Shown: positions 1 to 10,955 of the stretch, piece by piece
Numbering within the stretch: the first letter of the stretch is position 1
How the letters are laid out: the number at the start of each line of letters is the position of its first letter
DNA from: Rhinopithecus roxellana
Taxonomy: Eukaryota; Chordata; Mammalia; Primates; Cercopithecidae
Reading direction: 5' to 3'
Assembly (NCBI RefSeq): GCF_007565055.1
Contig: NC_044559.1
Span: 38,241,546 to 38,305,545, forward strand
Length of the DNA stretch: 64,000 nt
The notes under the pieces: model-generated
The model's input: the letters and a program-made list of their open reading frames with translations, nothing else
Told to the model about the DNA's origin: nothing
The model's database searches: none
Program-made: the position numbers and the translations under genes

Positions 1-186
1 TGAAGTCATTCTGTACACTATTCTAGATACTCGAAGTATTTTTGAAAAGACTTAAAATGAGAAGTAAAAATACATTTTCAGACTTTCACCATCTAACACT
101 TTTCTCCATTAACACTGACCTCACATGCATTAAATAACACTTAGAATGCCTTACCTAAAAAGTAACAAATAACTTGACTACTTGCT

Positions 187-477
187 TTTTTTTTTTTTAA
201 GATGGAGTCTCACTCTGTCGCCCAGGCTGGGGTGCAGTGGTGCGATCTTGGCTCACTGCAAACTCTGCCTCCTGGGTTCACATCCTTCTCCTGCCTCAGC
301 CTCCAGAGTAGCTGGAACTACAGGCACCCGCCACCATACCTGGCTAATTTTGTATTTTTAGTAGAGATGGGGTTTCACCGTGTTAGCCAGGATGATCTCG
401 ATCTCCTGACCTCGTGATCTACCCGCCTCGGCCTCCCAAAATTCTGGGATTACAGGCATTAGCCACCACACCCGGCC
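187..477 (-). mobile_element. Alu element (AluY-like)
   Basis: The T-run comes first, followed by the Alu complement from 'gatggagtctcactctgtcgcccagg' terms to 'cacccggcc', so the element is antisense. The 'gttagccaggatgatctcg' wording fits AluY more than AluS or AluJ. Confidence 0.93.
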
Positions 478-497
478 ACTCATTCTTATATTTAAAC

Positions 498-809
498 TTT
501 TTTTTTTTTTTGAGATAAAGTCTCGCTCTGTCACCCAGGCTGGAGGGCAGTGGCACGATCTCAGCTTACTGAAACTTCTACCTTCCAGGTTCAAATGATT
601 TTCATGCCTCAACCTCCCGAGTAGCTGGGATTACAGGTATGTGCCACCAATTGTTTGTATTTTTAGCAGCCAATTTCTTTGTATTTTTAGTGGAGACGGT
701 GTTTCACCATGTTGGTCAGGCTGGTCTCGAGCTACTGGCCTCAAGTAATCTGCCCACCTCAGCCTCCCAAACTGCTGCAATTATAGGCATGAGCCACTGC
801 ACCTGGCCC
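498..809 (-). mobile_element. Alu element (older, diverged)
   Basis: A second antisense Alu sits 20 bases after the first. It begins with a T-run and ends at 'gcacctggccc'. It has a short internal duplication around 650-690 ('tgtatttttagcagccaatttctttgtatttttag'), where the A-rich arm motif occurs twice. Confidence 0.9.
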
Positions 810-874
810 TAAAAATTAATTCTTGCCTTGAATCAAGAATCACAGGAGCACACTAAGCTGTTTTTCAAAAGTAA

Positions 875-1470
875 CTGCCAGGAAAGACATACCGTATTTA
901 TGGATTGAAAGATTCAACACAGTAAAGATGCTGCATCTGCCCATATTGATCTATAGATTTCATGTAATCCCTATCAAAATCTCAGCAAGGTTTTATGTAT
1001 ACATAGATAAGACGATTTTTAAATTTATAGGAAAAAGCCTTAAAAACAGTTAAAACAATCTTGAAAAGAGAATAAGGCAGGAGAAATCACTCTTTCTGAC
1101 ATTAAGACCTACTACACAGCTACAGGAATTAGAAAGTGTGCTATTGGTGAAGGGCTATGTGCTATTGATGCATTGGTCAACGGAACAGAATAGAAAACCC
1201 AGAAACAGACCCACACAAATATGTTCAACAGATTTTCCAGAAAGGTGAAAAACAAATTCAATGCAGTGAAGATAACCTTCTCAACAAACGAAGCCCGAGC
1301 AATCGGGTATCCGTAGGGTAAAAACGTGAAGCTTGACCTCACACTTTACCAGAAATTAACTCAGAATGGATCACTGACTGAAATGTAAAACACAAAATCA
1401 TAGAACTTTTGAGAAGATGATAGCAGAAAACCTTGGGCATTCAGGGCTAGGCAAATAATTTTTACACTTG
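875..1470 (+). mobile_element. L1M fragment, 3' part of ORF2
   Basis: The text around 'ctatagatttcatgtaatccctatcaaaatctcagcaagg' and 'gaacagaatagaaaacccagaaacagaccc' is characteristic of the C-terminal part of LINE-1 ORF2 in sense orientation. Many stops and indels show that it is dead. The family assignment (mammalian-wide or older primate L1) is from memory, not alignment. Confidence 0.75.
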
Positions 1471-1834
1471 ACTCATCTGGGAGGCTGCATACAGATGGAG
1501 GGTGGGAGCAGGACGTGCAGGGAGACTGGTTTGCTCAAGGCTTGCAGATCTTGCCTTCTCTTTCTTCAGGGTGGTATAGGTGCAATGAAGCATTTGCCCC
1601 TTTCTATTTCAAATGGAAAATTATACAACTACATGTCGTCTTCACTTTTTCCCATCTCCAGAACTCTAGGCTCTGCAGTGTTAGAATTCTTGGTCCCTAA
1701 GGGGGACACACTCATCTGGAAACCCAGCAAGGGGTGCATTGAATACACCTTATGACTGCTCCCTGGGCACTTTGAAATCCTTGTGTCCAGGAACTAGCAG
1801 GTAAGAAAATGAGTGGCCATCTTGTCAGGGGCCG

Positions 1835-2205
1835 GTATGTTTTCACTGTGTCCCACCCAAACCTCCTCTTGAATTGTAAGTCCCACAACCCCCATGTGTC
1901 ATGGGAGGGACCAGATGGAGACAATTGAATCATGGGGTGGTTTCCCCCATCCTGTTCTCACGATAGTTTGTTCTTACAAGATCTGATGGTTTTATGCGGG
2001 CTTCCCCCTTCGCTGGGCACTCACTCATTCTCCTTCCTGCCACCCTGTGAAGAAGGATGTGTTTGCTTCCCCTTCCGCCATGATTGTGAGTTTCCTGAGG
2101 CCTCCCCTACCATGCTGAACTGTGAGTCAATTAAACCTCCTTCCTTTATAAATTACCCAGTCTTGGGTAGTATCCTTGCAGCAACATGAGGACGGACTAA
2201 TACGG
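1835..2205 (+). mobile_element. MST/THE1-type LTR (ERVL-MaLR)
   Basis: The segment runs from 'tatgttttcactgtgtcccacccaaa' through 'gaattgtaagtcccacaa', 'gagtcaattaaacctcc' and 'cagtcttgggtagt' to 'ggactaatac'. This order of blocks is the MST/THE1 LTR. It has no coding content. Two more relatives occur at 28677 and 38928. Confidence 0.85.
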
Positions 2206-2792
2206 GGGCAATTGACCTGGTCAGCAGGAGGCAGGGCTGCTTTCACACAAGGAGGGCAGAGAATAATATAGGTGGAGCTCAGGTGACTCACTTGGGTACC
2301 TCTTGGTACTTCTTACCCAACTGTCTGTAAGTGGACAAGCACAAGCAGCCCCAACCTGAAAAGGATGTGGTTACCAAGGGCTCAGAACCCCCCAGGGATG
2401 AGGATTAGGATCATTCCATCAGGTAAGCCATTGAGACCAGTAGAAGAGGTAGCAGAGGGCAAGGAAAAGTTAGAATGAATAGTGAAGGAAGGAGATGATG
2501 AGTGTCAGTTGCAGCCTTGAGACTGGTGGCAGTAACAGGGGCTGTTTGTTCTATGAACTTCCTTCTTCTAAGCTTGCCTGCAGGGGGTCAATGCAACTTC
2601 ATAATGGCCATCCAAACTTATTGATCTTATCATTCCTTCAATATGTTTTGAATGCGAATCATTGCACTAGTCAACATGCCACCCCAGCTCACTGCTGGTG
2701 ACAAGTTTAATAGTTGGGCAGCCACCTTGCACCAAAGGCTGCCTATATATCATCTCCTTACCACTTCAGTATTGAGGGACCCAGTCCTCAAA
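2206..2792. other. Unassigned stretch after the LTR
   Basis: This directly follows the LTR and has a repeat-like feel, so it may be decayed internal sequence of a MaLR or ERVL element. I could not match it to a family with confidence. No gene is visible. Confidence 0.25.
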
Positions 2793-2800
2793 CCCCATCT

Positions 2801-2803
<3 letters not shown>

Positions 2804-2838
<35 letters not shown>

Positions 2839-3113
2839 AGACAGTCGCACTCTGTTGTTCATGCTGGAGTGCAGTGGTGTGATCTCAGCTCATTTCAACC
2901 TCTGCCTCCCAGGTTCAAGCAATTCTTGTGCCTCAGCCTCCCAACATAACTGGAATTACAGGTGTGCACCACCACACCTGATTTTTGCATTTTTAGTAGA
3001 GATGGGGTTTCGCCATGTTGGCCAGGCTGGTCTTGAACTCCTGGCCTCAAGCAATCGCTCCCCTCGGCCTTCCAAAGTGCTGGGATTACAGGTGCGAGCC
3101 ACTGTGCCCGGCC
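2804..3113 (-). mobile_element. Alu with long poly-T and clear target-site duplication
   Basis: An antisense Alu begins with a T-run of about 30 bases. It is flanked by 'cccatcttagctttt' at about 2794 and again at 3114, a 15-bp target-site duplication. Confidence 0.95.
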
Positions 3114-3571
3114 CCCATCTTAGCTTTTTGAGCAGGCTTTCTCAGACCACTTCTGGTGCCAACTACTGTTGGATCCTCTGGGAAGCAGACACCAAGATAG
3201 AGTCACGATTGCAAAAGCTTTATTGGGAAGACTGGTAAAATGAAAACGAAGGAAGTAGATGGAACAGGGAAAGTCTCTGGATCATAACGCAGACTAACAA
3301 GGTCTCTGTAGACCAACGGGCCACTCCGGAACAAAGACTGCAGGTTGGAGGAGTCCTGTATTGGGCAGAAATGAATAGGCCCTTGGGTCCCCACCTTGTT
3401 TACTCAGTAGGCGGCACAAGGCTTCTCCAAGAAGAGGGCTTGAAACCAGTAGCAAACCCTTAGAGAACGAAAGGGGCTGTCATGAACCATGCTCTTCAAA
3501 GCTGCACTGCGAGTCCTTTCTGGAAGAGGGATCTAAACCTGCCTGCATCTCCAAAGCTGCCATCTGGGCAC
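3114..3571. other. Unique intergenic sequence
   Basis: I see no gene, RNA or recognisable repeat between the Alu and the RPL12 pseudogene. Confidence 0.4.
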
Positions 3572-4106
3572 TTTTTACCCCCACTGGTTGTCAAATGATC
3601 CTTTATTGAAGTATTTTCCTTTGTGCTTAACAAGCTGGGCATTCTGCTGTATCATTGTTGATGTCATGAGGGTGGTGACCATCAACATTGCAGCCCACAG
3701 ACGGTGCCGTCCCCAGGATCTCTTTAATTGTTCCAGAGAGTTCCCTAACTAAATATCGGAGCTGCATCTGTCAGGCAGTGCTGACATTCTCATGAAATGA
3801 TATTTTCATTGTGCTTAATGTTTTTCTGTTTCTTTCTGTCTCATGGAGGTTCCTTGAGGGCTTTGATGATCAGGGCGGAGGCAGAAGGTACTACCTCAAC
3901 CTGTGCCTGTCTGTTCTGAATGGTCAGTTTCACTGTAATCTTCAGATCCTTCAAGTCACTGGTTGCCCTAACAATGTCATTACCAATGTGTTTTGGAGAC
4001 AGACACAGGGGGTTGATCTTAGGGGCCAGCACAGACATGGCACCAACATCATTCCCGGTGCACCTCAGACTTTAGTCTCGTTGGGGTCAAACTTAGGGTG
4101 CAGGGT
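3572..4106 (-). pseudogene. RPL12P: RPL12 processed pseudogene (60S ribosomal protein L12)
   Basis: Read on the minus strand, 4038-3841 encodes a run nearly identical to the middle of ribosomal protein L12, including 'ITVKLTIQNRQAQVEVVPS' and 'SALIIKALKEPP'. Upstream (4097-4083), 'PKFDPNE' of the L12 N-terminus is still legible. The normal ATG-Pro-Pro start is not, and a deletion of about 7 bases near 4070 shifts the frame. After the 'KEPP' codons an Arg codon has become TGA. Downstream homology continues into the L12 C-terminus and an AATAAAG poly(A) signal (complement of 3601-3607), with a short A-rich remnant at 3571-3577. There are no introns, so it is a retrocopy, inactive as a ribosomal protein gene. 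It lies about 0.85 kb upstream of KCNK18 on the opposite strand. Confidence 0.9.
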
Positions 4107-4948
4107 GGAGGTAGCTGGTGTTGGATGAACCTGGATTCAGGACGACCAAAAAAAGTTGCACACTGGCCTACTCTGAACTGAAAATGGAAAGCTGGGGCAC
4201 CTTTTCTCATGGCAGACAAAGGTATAGCTGAGGAAGTCCAAATGCACAAGCACAGGCCTCGCCCCTGCTTGCATCACATCTGCTAATGCCCAGCTGGCTG
4301 GAGCAACTGAGGTGACCTACTCTAAAGCCAAGTTCAAGGAAGTACACTCTGCCCACCGTGAGGCCACGGCAAGAGGGGGTATGCAGCAGGGGAGTGAAGA
4401 ATTGGGACCAGTAATTAGATCCACACAGGATAAAGGTCCTTTGGAAACTACTGAGCTCTGGCTGCTTTAGTTACTCTCGTTACTATTACTGTTATTAGTT
4501 ACTACTATTATCACCTGTCCAGGAGACCAGGTACCCTAAGCCAAGTGGTGTCACAGGCAGTTCTCAGGAAAGAATCACTTGACTAAATGCCAAAGATCAG
4601 GTTTGGGATCTGCAATTCAAAATTGCAGTTCAGGGATAGAAAAGATTAAACGTAGCACAAAACAACAACCACACTATCCTCCCAAAGCCCCTTCCAGGCA
4701 GCTCCAGGGCCAGCGCAGCAGATCAATAGCAATCTGGGGTGCTAGGGAGGGCGCCATCTGAGTAGTTCGGATGAACTGAACATGATGAGTTGCCGGCTGC
4801 TTCCTGAGTCCTTGGGGAAGAACACGCACCATCCACTTAGCGCTGGAGCCTGGCTGTTCTCTGGGCACTCCTACCCCATCTTCCTGGCGGGGCTTAGATG
4901 CTCCTGCCTCTTCTACCAGCTCCTCTTGCCCTGCATGCTCCAGGGAGG
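4107..4948 (+). promoter_or_regulatory. KCNK18 upstream region, 5' UTR and presumed promoter
   Basis: No TATA box or CpG island is evident just upstream of the KCNK18 start, and I cannot place the transcription start. Around 4470-4515 there is a short low-complexity (TTA)n-like tract. An in-frame ATG with poor context lies at 4898, directly after an in-frame TAG at 4895-4897, so any longer N-terminus is limited to 17 residues. Confidence 0.35.
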
Positions 4949-5171
4949 ATGGAGGCCTCCGGGCACCCTCAGGCCAGGAGATGCTGCCCAGAGGCCCTGG
5001 GAAAGCTCTTTCCTGGCCTCTGCTTCCTCTGCTTTCTGGTGACCTACGCCCTGGTGGGTGCTGTGCTCTTCTCTGCCATTGAGGATGGCCAGGTCCTGGT
5101 GGCAGCAGATGATGGAGAATTTGAGAAGTTCTTGGAGGAGCTCTGCAGCATCTTGAACTGCAGTGAAACAG
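4949..5171 (+). CDS. KCNK18: KCNK18 exon 1 (TRESK potassium channel, residues 1-75)
   Basis: First coding exon of TRESK, a two-pore-domain background K+ channel that sets resting potential in sensory neurons. In human the gene is linked to migraine. The ATG at 4949 has a strong Kozak context (A at -3, G at +4) and begins 'MEASGHPQARRCCPEALGK', close to human 'MEVSG...'. Residues about 20-44 form the first membrane helix. The extracellular cap follows, with the N-glycosylation sequon N70-C-S. The exon ends at ACAG|GTAGGT after one base of codon 75 (phase 1) and joins exon 2 at 8623 to give 'SETVVEDRKQ'. Joined exons 4949-5171, 8623-8751 and 17412-18211 total 1152 nt: 383 residues plus stop, against 384 in human. 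Confidence 0.97.
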
Positions 5172-6482
5172 GTAGGTGCCTCACCGGGACAGGGTGGGCC
5201 TTTTCTCCGTGGTGGCAGCAGTCCCCCGAGAGCAGAGGGCTGCCTTCTAGGAGGCTGGGTCTGGGAGCTGCCTGCCTGGATCCTTCTCATGCCTACGCAC
5301 TTTAGGCGAGTAACTGCTTTCTGAAACTGTTTTCTTCTTTGAAAAGCGGGGAGACTAACCACCTTTTGGGGTTGCTGTGAAGAATGCAGGAAAGGCCCTG
5401 AGCACCCAGGAGGTGCTCGGGAAAGACCAGCTCCCCTTCCTGTGTCTCAGCTCCCAGCCCCATCCAGACCAGCAGCCTCAGGGGAGGGTGGATTACTGGG
5501 AATTGGGTGGGGTGTGGTGCGTGGGTGAGCAAATCTGGGCCGGGGGTTGGGGGGCTAAGTTGCTTCTCAGGACTATGTCTGCCTGACCCAGGATTCAGTT
5601 TGCAGGGATGAGAAGTTAGGGAACAACCCAAATTGGGTTTGAATCCCAGCAGGAGCACCAGCCCCCCACACCCTCACTTCCTGTTTTAAAGTCCTTTCCT
5701 GCTGTCTGGCTCAGGTGAGTGGGGAGGTGCTGTGAGAAGACCTGGGGGAGGGGCGGGGGTCCTGGCTCTTGTCCCAGCTGTTCTCCCAGCTTGCTCTGCA
5801 ATCTGTGGAGGCAAAGCTTTGTTCTCTTTGGGTCTCAGTCTGCGGGAGAGAAGGGGACCCCCCAATCTCAGGCCTGGCGGTCACAGGGACCCTGTGAGAA
5901 GCAGAAGAGACAAGGAACATTCCGGCTCTTGGAAGACAGAAGGCACTTTATAGTGTCCTTATTGCATTTTCTTTGTATTAGTCACTTGTTTCTACTCTGT
6001 GTTCCACGAAGGAAGCTTTTATTGTATTCAACAGAGCAAGATAAAAAGGGGAGAGTAGATAAATGGAAGACCAATGAGACCAGACTCTAAAAGTCAGCAG
6101 AAGAACAGGGTGCAGGGAGCTCCTCCCCTCCCACACTGGTGTGGGGGCTCCTTCAACATCCCAACCTTGCTCTGGGAACAGGTGCGGCTCCCAGGGACAA
6201 GAGGCTGGTCCAGGGAGGCAGAGTACCCCGTCTGTGGAGGGTCCCACTCCCTGCATCATTGCCAGACGGGAGCCAGCCTGCTCAGTGAACCTGGGAAATT
6301 GCTGTCAAAGGGACACCGTACCATCGCAGGGTCTAGACTACCAGCAAGTTCAAGGCTCTCCAAGCCAGCAACACATCAGAATCCCCCAGGGAGACTGCCT
6401 AGAGTACACATTCCCAGGCTTTTCTCCAAACCCACGTAATCAGGATCTCCAGGGCTGGGCTGGGAGTCTTCAAGTTTCCAGG
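5172..6482 (+). other. KCNK18 intron 1, 5' part
   Basis: The donor GTAGGT begins the intron. This part is mostly unique sequence. I see no gene or named repeat, only weak GC-rich composition close to the exon. Confidence 0.5.
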
Positions 6483-6757
6483 ACAAGCACAGTGGCTCAC
6501 ACCCATAATCCTGGCATTTTGGGAGGCCAAGGTGGGAGAATCAGGCCTGCGCAACAAGGTGAGACCCTGTCTCTACAAAAAGTTTAAAAATTTAGCTAGA
6601 TGAAGTGGCATGCACTTGTAGTGCCAGCTACTTGGGAGGCTGAGGCAGGAGGATCGCTTGAGCCTGTGAGTTTGAGGCTACAGTGAGCTGTGATTGTGCC
6701 ATTGCACTCCAGCCTGGATGACAGAGCCAGTCATGTCTCAAAAATAAATAAGTAAAA
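6483..6757 (+). mobile_element. Alu with internal deletion (AluJ-like)
   Basis: The sense Alu starts at 'agcacagtggctcacacccataatcc' and ends at 'cagagccagtcatgtctcaaaaataaataag'. The left arm lacks much of its middle: 'gtgggagaatcaggcctgcgcaacaagg' replaces the usual span. High divergence suggests an old J-type copy. Confidence 0.88.
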
Positions 6758-6869
6758 ATAAAGTTTATCGGGTGATTCCAATGCACAGCAGGGTATGGGA
6801 ACGCAGAGCTGGTCCCACTCCATTTGGTTCCGATTTTCACTGGAGATTAAAATGTTCCATAAGGGTTAG

Positions 6870-7080
6870 TTGCATGTAGACCCTGTGGCAAACACTTCAC
6901 ACGTTCTCTCACCTAATCCTCACAAGAAACCTTTATGTTAGATAAAAGTTGTCCCTCTTTTACAGATTAGGAAATTAAGGCCTTGGGAAGTTAAACAATT
7001 TGTCCAAGTTCACAAACTAGAAAAATGGACCCAGGGACTTAACCCCATGTATTTGGATTCCAGAGCCTGAACCTTTCACC
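6870..7080 (-). repeat. MIR fragment
   Basis: The segment 'ctcacctaatcctcacaagaaacc...ttttacagattaggaaattaagg...agttaaacaatttgtccaagttcac' is the complement of the MIR SINE core. A second, MIR-like block ('gggaaactgaggctcagaaagcag') follows at about 7105-7180. Confidence 0.7.
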
Positions 7081-7494
7081 ACCATCTCAGGCTGTCTCTC
7101 TGATAGGGAAACTGAGGCTCAGAAAGCAGCCTCTTGTCCACAGTTACAGAACTTGTCAAGGTCAGAGCTGGGTCTGGAATTGAGGTGCATAGACTCCCAG
7201 GCTGGTGCCAGTTAAAAGGAGTAGTGACTTCCTGCTGCATGCCAGGCTCAGTGCCATTCTTTTCAGGCTGAACCAGAGTCTAGCAGGTGGCCTCTGGGGT
7301 CCCAAAGCCCACTGGCTGCCCAGGCCAATTGAGTCGTTCAGGAACCTCTCTGGGTAACCAGGATTCCCAACCCTGCTGTTAGCCCTGGAACCCAAGTTTA
7401 GGAAGTCAAGTTTTCCCAGCCCTGGAGGAGACACTCACAGCTAGCTGGTGCCCAAAGATCACAGTATGATGGTATGATGATCAAACTCCATCCA

Positions 7495-7793
7495 GTTTTT
7501 ATTTTTATTTTTTTAGACACAGACTTGCTCTGTCACCCAGGCTGGAGTGCAGTGGCACTATCTTGGCTCACTGCAACCTCCACTACCCAGGTTCAAGCGA
7601 TTCTCCTGCCTCAGCCTCCCGAGTAGCTGGGACCACAGGCGTGTGCCACCAAGCCTGGCTAATTTTTGCATTTTTAGTCGAGACAGGGTCTCACCATGTT
7701 GAAAGGCTGCACTTGAACTCCTGACCTCAAATGATCCGCCCACCTTAGCCTGCCAAAGTGTTGGAATTACAGGCGTGAGCCATCATGCCCGGC
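7495..7793 (-). mobile_element. Alu element
   Basis: An antisense Alu runs from 'tttttatttttttagacacagacttgctctg' to 'catgcccggca'. The right-side flank 'aactccatcaagtg' echoes 'aactccatccag' before it, the likely target-site duplication. Confidence 0.92.
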
Positions 7794-7952
7794 AAACTCC
7801 ATCAAGTGTGATAACCTCCAGGAGTGGGGATGATTTGCATCTGTGAAACAGCTTGCTTTTCCTAAAAGCCTTTTGCTTTTTAGTACTTGAGAACCACTTG
7901 AGAACCCTGTGTGAGAGGCAGAGCAGAAGTTATCTTCCTTTGAAAGATGAAA

Positions 7953-8292
7953 GAGGCAGGGCCCAGTGGCTCACGCCTGTAATTCCAGCCCTTTGGGAGG
8001 CTGAGGCAGGTGGATCACGAGGTCAAGAGATTGAGACCATTCTGGCCAACGTGGTGAAATTCCGTCCCAACTAAAAATACGAAAATTAGCTGGGCAGGGG
8101 TGTGGTGGTGCGCCCCTGTAGTCCCAGCTACTTGGGAGGCTGAGGCAGGAGAATTGCTTGAACCAGGGAGGCAGTGGTTGCAGCGAGCCAAGATCACACC
8201 ACTGCACTCCAGCCTGGCAATAGAGCAAGACTCTTGTCTCAAAAAAAAAACAAAAAAAAAAAAACAAAAAAAACAAAAAAAACAAAAAAAAC
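7953..8292 (+). mobile_element. Alu element with long interrupted A tail
   Basis: The sense Alu from 'ggcagggcccagtggctcacgcctg' ends in a tail of about 60 bases built of A-runs separated by single C residues (8240-8291). The tail reads as Lys-rich in one frame, but that is not a gene. Confidence 0.94.
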
Positions 8293-8622
8293 GATGAAAG
8301 AAATAGAGGTTCAGAAAATTAAAAGGCAAAGACTACACAGCAATGCCGGGGCTAAGCTCTGGCAGGACCCCCCATGGGCCTCTCTGTTAGGTGCTTTTCT
8401 CACAGGGCTAAGTGGCTTCCTTATCTCCGTGGGGACCAAAGGCAGGACCCAGGCTGCAGAAATATTTTAAAGGACTTCAATCACCAAGCTTTGGTTTTGA
8501 CACTGACCACAAGGCGAGGGGGCTGCTGGTCCTTGGGGAAGACTATCCCCCTTTCACCGGGGCGGGGCTTGTCTTTACCAGCAGAACCTTTCCCTCAAAC
8601 TCTTGGTCGTGTCTTTCTCCAG
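8293..8622 (+). other. KCNK18 intron 1, 3' end
   Basis: Unique sequence leads to the acceptor. The polypyrimidine stretch 'tcgtgtctttctcc' precedes AG at 8621-8622. Confidence 0.5.
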
Positions 8623-8751
8623 TGGTGGAAGATAGGAAACAGGATCTCCAGGGGCATCTGCAGAAGGTGAAGCCTCAGTGGTTTAACAGGACCACAAACT
8701 GGTCCTTCCTGAGCTCGCTCTTTTTCTGCTGCACAGTGTTCAGCACCGTGG
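8623..8751 (+). CDS. KCNK18: KCNK18 exon 2 (residues 75-118: cap and first pore helix)
   Basis: A 129-bp exon between CTCCAG|TGG and GTGG|GTAAGT, phase 1 on both sides. It encodes the second half of the extracellular cap and the first pore helix, ending at the first selectivity-filter motif (T-V-G, completed as 'TVGYG' by exon 3). It holds N96-R-T, the second known TRESK glycosylation sequon. Residue 100 is Asn, where human has His as I recall, making an extra sequon N100-W-S next to the pore helix; Trp in the middle position usually makes sequons inefficient. Reading is uninterrupted and otherwise near identical to human. Confidence 0.97.
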
Positions 8752-8889
8752 GTAAGTGCAAAGCCACAGTCCCCCTCACGGTGGCCCTGTGAAGGGTGGG
8801 CTTCTGGGTGGCAAAGGACACTGGAATTGGGGTATGGAGATGGCCCTCTTCTCCCTCTCTTCCCTCCCTTCCTCCCTTCCTCAAATCTA
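8752..8889 (+). other. Start of KCNK18 intron 2
   Basis: The donor GTAAGT is followed by a short TCCC-rich tract (8850-8882). No gene is seen. Confidence 0.4.
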
Positions 8890-9430
8890 TATTGCACACC
8901 TACAAATAGCAGCTGCGCTGGCCCACACTTTCGCACTGAAGATGCACTAGGCCCTGTTTTTTTTTTCTTTTCTTTTGAGGCAGAGTCTCGCTGTGTCGCC
9001 AGGCTGGAGTGCAGTGGCGCGATCTCGGCTCACTGCAAGCTCTGCCTCCCGGGTTCACGCCATTCTCCCGCCTCAGCCTCCGAGTAGCTGAGACTACAGG
9101 CACCCGCCACCACGCCTGGCTAGTTTTTTGTATTTTTAGTAGAGACGGGGGTTTCACCATGTTAGCCAGGATGGTCTCGATCTCCTGACCTCGTGATCCA
9201 CCCGCCTCGGCCTCCCAAAGTGCTGGGATTACAGGCTTGAGCCACCGCGCCTGGCCCAGGCCCTGTTATAAGACGTTTATGCTGATTAGCTCATCTAATC
9301 CTCACCATGAGGTGGGTGCTGTTATTGTTTCTATACTCTAGCAGGTCCATCAATTTCAAAAAGTCACACAGTTCATGTGTGTTTGAACCCAGCCACTTGG
9401 GTCTAGACCCAGCACCCTGCTGCCTCTCTG
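8890..9430 (-). repeat. MIR fragment split by the AluY
   Basis: Outside the AluY, 'ttagctcatctaatcctcaccatgaggtgggtgctgttattg' and 'gtcacacagttcatgtg...gaacccagccacttgggtc' read as MIR complement. It is older than the Alu that interrupts it. Confidence 0.65.
8957..9257 (-). mobile_element. AluY inserted in a MIR
   Basis: A young antisense Alu with 'ctagttttttgtattttt' and 'aggcttgagccaccgcgcc' variants. The 10-bp target-site duplication 'aggccctgtt' is at 8949-8958 and 9258-9267. Confidence 0.95.
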
Positions 9431-10675
9431 TATGCATAACTTTCTATGCACCTGGCACATAGAAACTGGGAGGGAGATGCTTCCCCACCCTTATGGACAA
9501 AATGTTGGTTTAGTGGCCCCTTTGAGGACATGACCATTGTGGCTGGAGGGCAGAGAATGGTCAAGAGAGTGGTGGGGGATGCTGCAGCAGAGCTAGGCCT
9601 CCTGGGCTGGGGTGGGGGTGTGATGCCGCTGGGTCAGCAGTTAACTAAGGTCCCTCTGGTGATTAAGGGCTCACTCTGAGCTGGCTGGCCCAGCCCCAGC
9701 TTCCCTTCTGGTGGGGCAGCAGTGGGGCCAGGTTGCAGGGGCCAAACCAAGCCTGGCAGGAGCCTCCCCTGCCTGGGCAGGTGTCATAGGAGGTGATGGA
9801 GCTGGAGCTGCCTCAGCCACAGGGCCAGAGCCCTTGGGTCAGAGTCCCCACCAGGAGCACGGCCCATCACTCAGCCCCTGCCCCTCTTGGCTGGCAAAAG
9901 GGACTGTGGGCCCTCTCCTCCTTCAAGAGAACAAGTGCTCATCCCTAGGAGGGCCTGGCCCACAGGGGTTGCAGAGAATGGATGGGGCCCCTCATGCTGA
10001 AGGTCAGGGTGGAGCACAGTGGCCAGCCTGGGTCGAAGCTGTGTAATCTCCAGCAAGGGACGTCGCCCCTCTGAGGCTTTTACTGGGACCCGTAAGCACT
10101 TCTAGACCTGCCTCTCAGGGTTGGCTGATGGCTATGCATGTAAGTGGCAGCCAGGATGCCTTCAGCAGTGATGAACAGAAAACCCAACTCAGCTGGCTTA
10201 AACCACAAGGAGAATGTCACCTTCCAAGTCAGAAGTCCAGTATGAGGACAGCTCTAGGCTGATACGCAGCTCATGCCCAGTTCCCATTTGCAGTCATGGC
10301 ACTGGGCATCAGGTTTTCTCCATCTTTCTGCCCACTGGGCCACATGAGGCCACCAAGGTCCACATCCCATCCGAGCATCACTGTGTCTTATACAGAAAGG
10401 GCTGCTGTCTCTCTGCATGGTTCATCGGCAGCGACGATGTCTTCCCGGGAGTCTCCCACTGGGCCTCCCAGCCACCTCTAAGCTGGTCCCAGGCAGGGGG
10501 ATTGGAGCACCAGGATGACTAAGACTAATCGGATCTGCTCCTAAATCAGCTGGGGGAGCAGTGGGTCTGCAGGGAAGAAAGGAGGGAATGGCTGCTGGGT
10601 GGGCATCCGGTGTCTGCTGCACCCAGCTTCAGAAATAGACAGCCCCCATGTGGTTTCTCCTTTTCGCCTGAATGC
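9431..10675 (+). other. KCNK18 intron 2, mostly unique sequence
   Basis: GC-moderate sequence with no named repeat except a vague old-repeat look at 10130-10520 ('gcttaaaccacaaggag...agaagtccag'). The open frames here are short and show no protein family. Confidence 0.4.
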
Positions 10676-10955
10676 TTTTTTTTTTGTTTTGTTTTGTTTT
10701 TGAGGTGGCGCTTTGCTCTGTCACCCAGGCTGGAGTGCAGTGGCATAATCTCGGCTCACTGCAACCTCCACTTCCCTGGTTCAAGTGATTCTCGTGTCTC
10801 AGCCCCCAAGTAGCTGGGATTACAGGTGTGCACCACCACACTCAGCTAATTTTAGTATTTTTACTAGAGATGGGGTTTCACCATGTTGGTCAGGCTGGTC
10901 TCGAACTCCTGACCTCAGGTGATCTGCCGACCTCGGCCTCCCAAAATGCTGAGGC
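10676..10955 (-). mobile_element. Alu, truncated at its 5' end
   Basis: The antisense Alu starts with a T/G-rich run (tttttgttttgttttg). It stops abruptly after 'cctcccaaaatgctga', so about the first 40 bases of the element are missing. Confidence 0.9.

Noticed and set aside
3841..4038. 65-aa minus-strand frame considered as a small gene
   Set aside because: It is the surviving middle of an RPL12 retrocopy with lost start, frameshift and stop.
5302..5658. 118-aa and other antisense frames over KCNK18 exon 1 and intron 1
   Set aside because: No family resemblance, no splice or promoter support; overlap with coding and intron sequence explains them.
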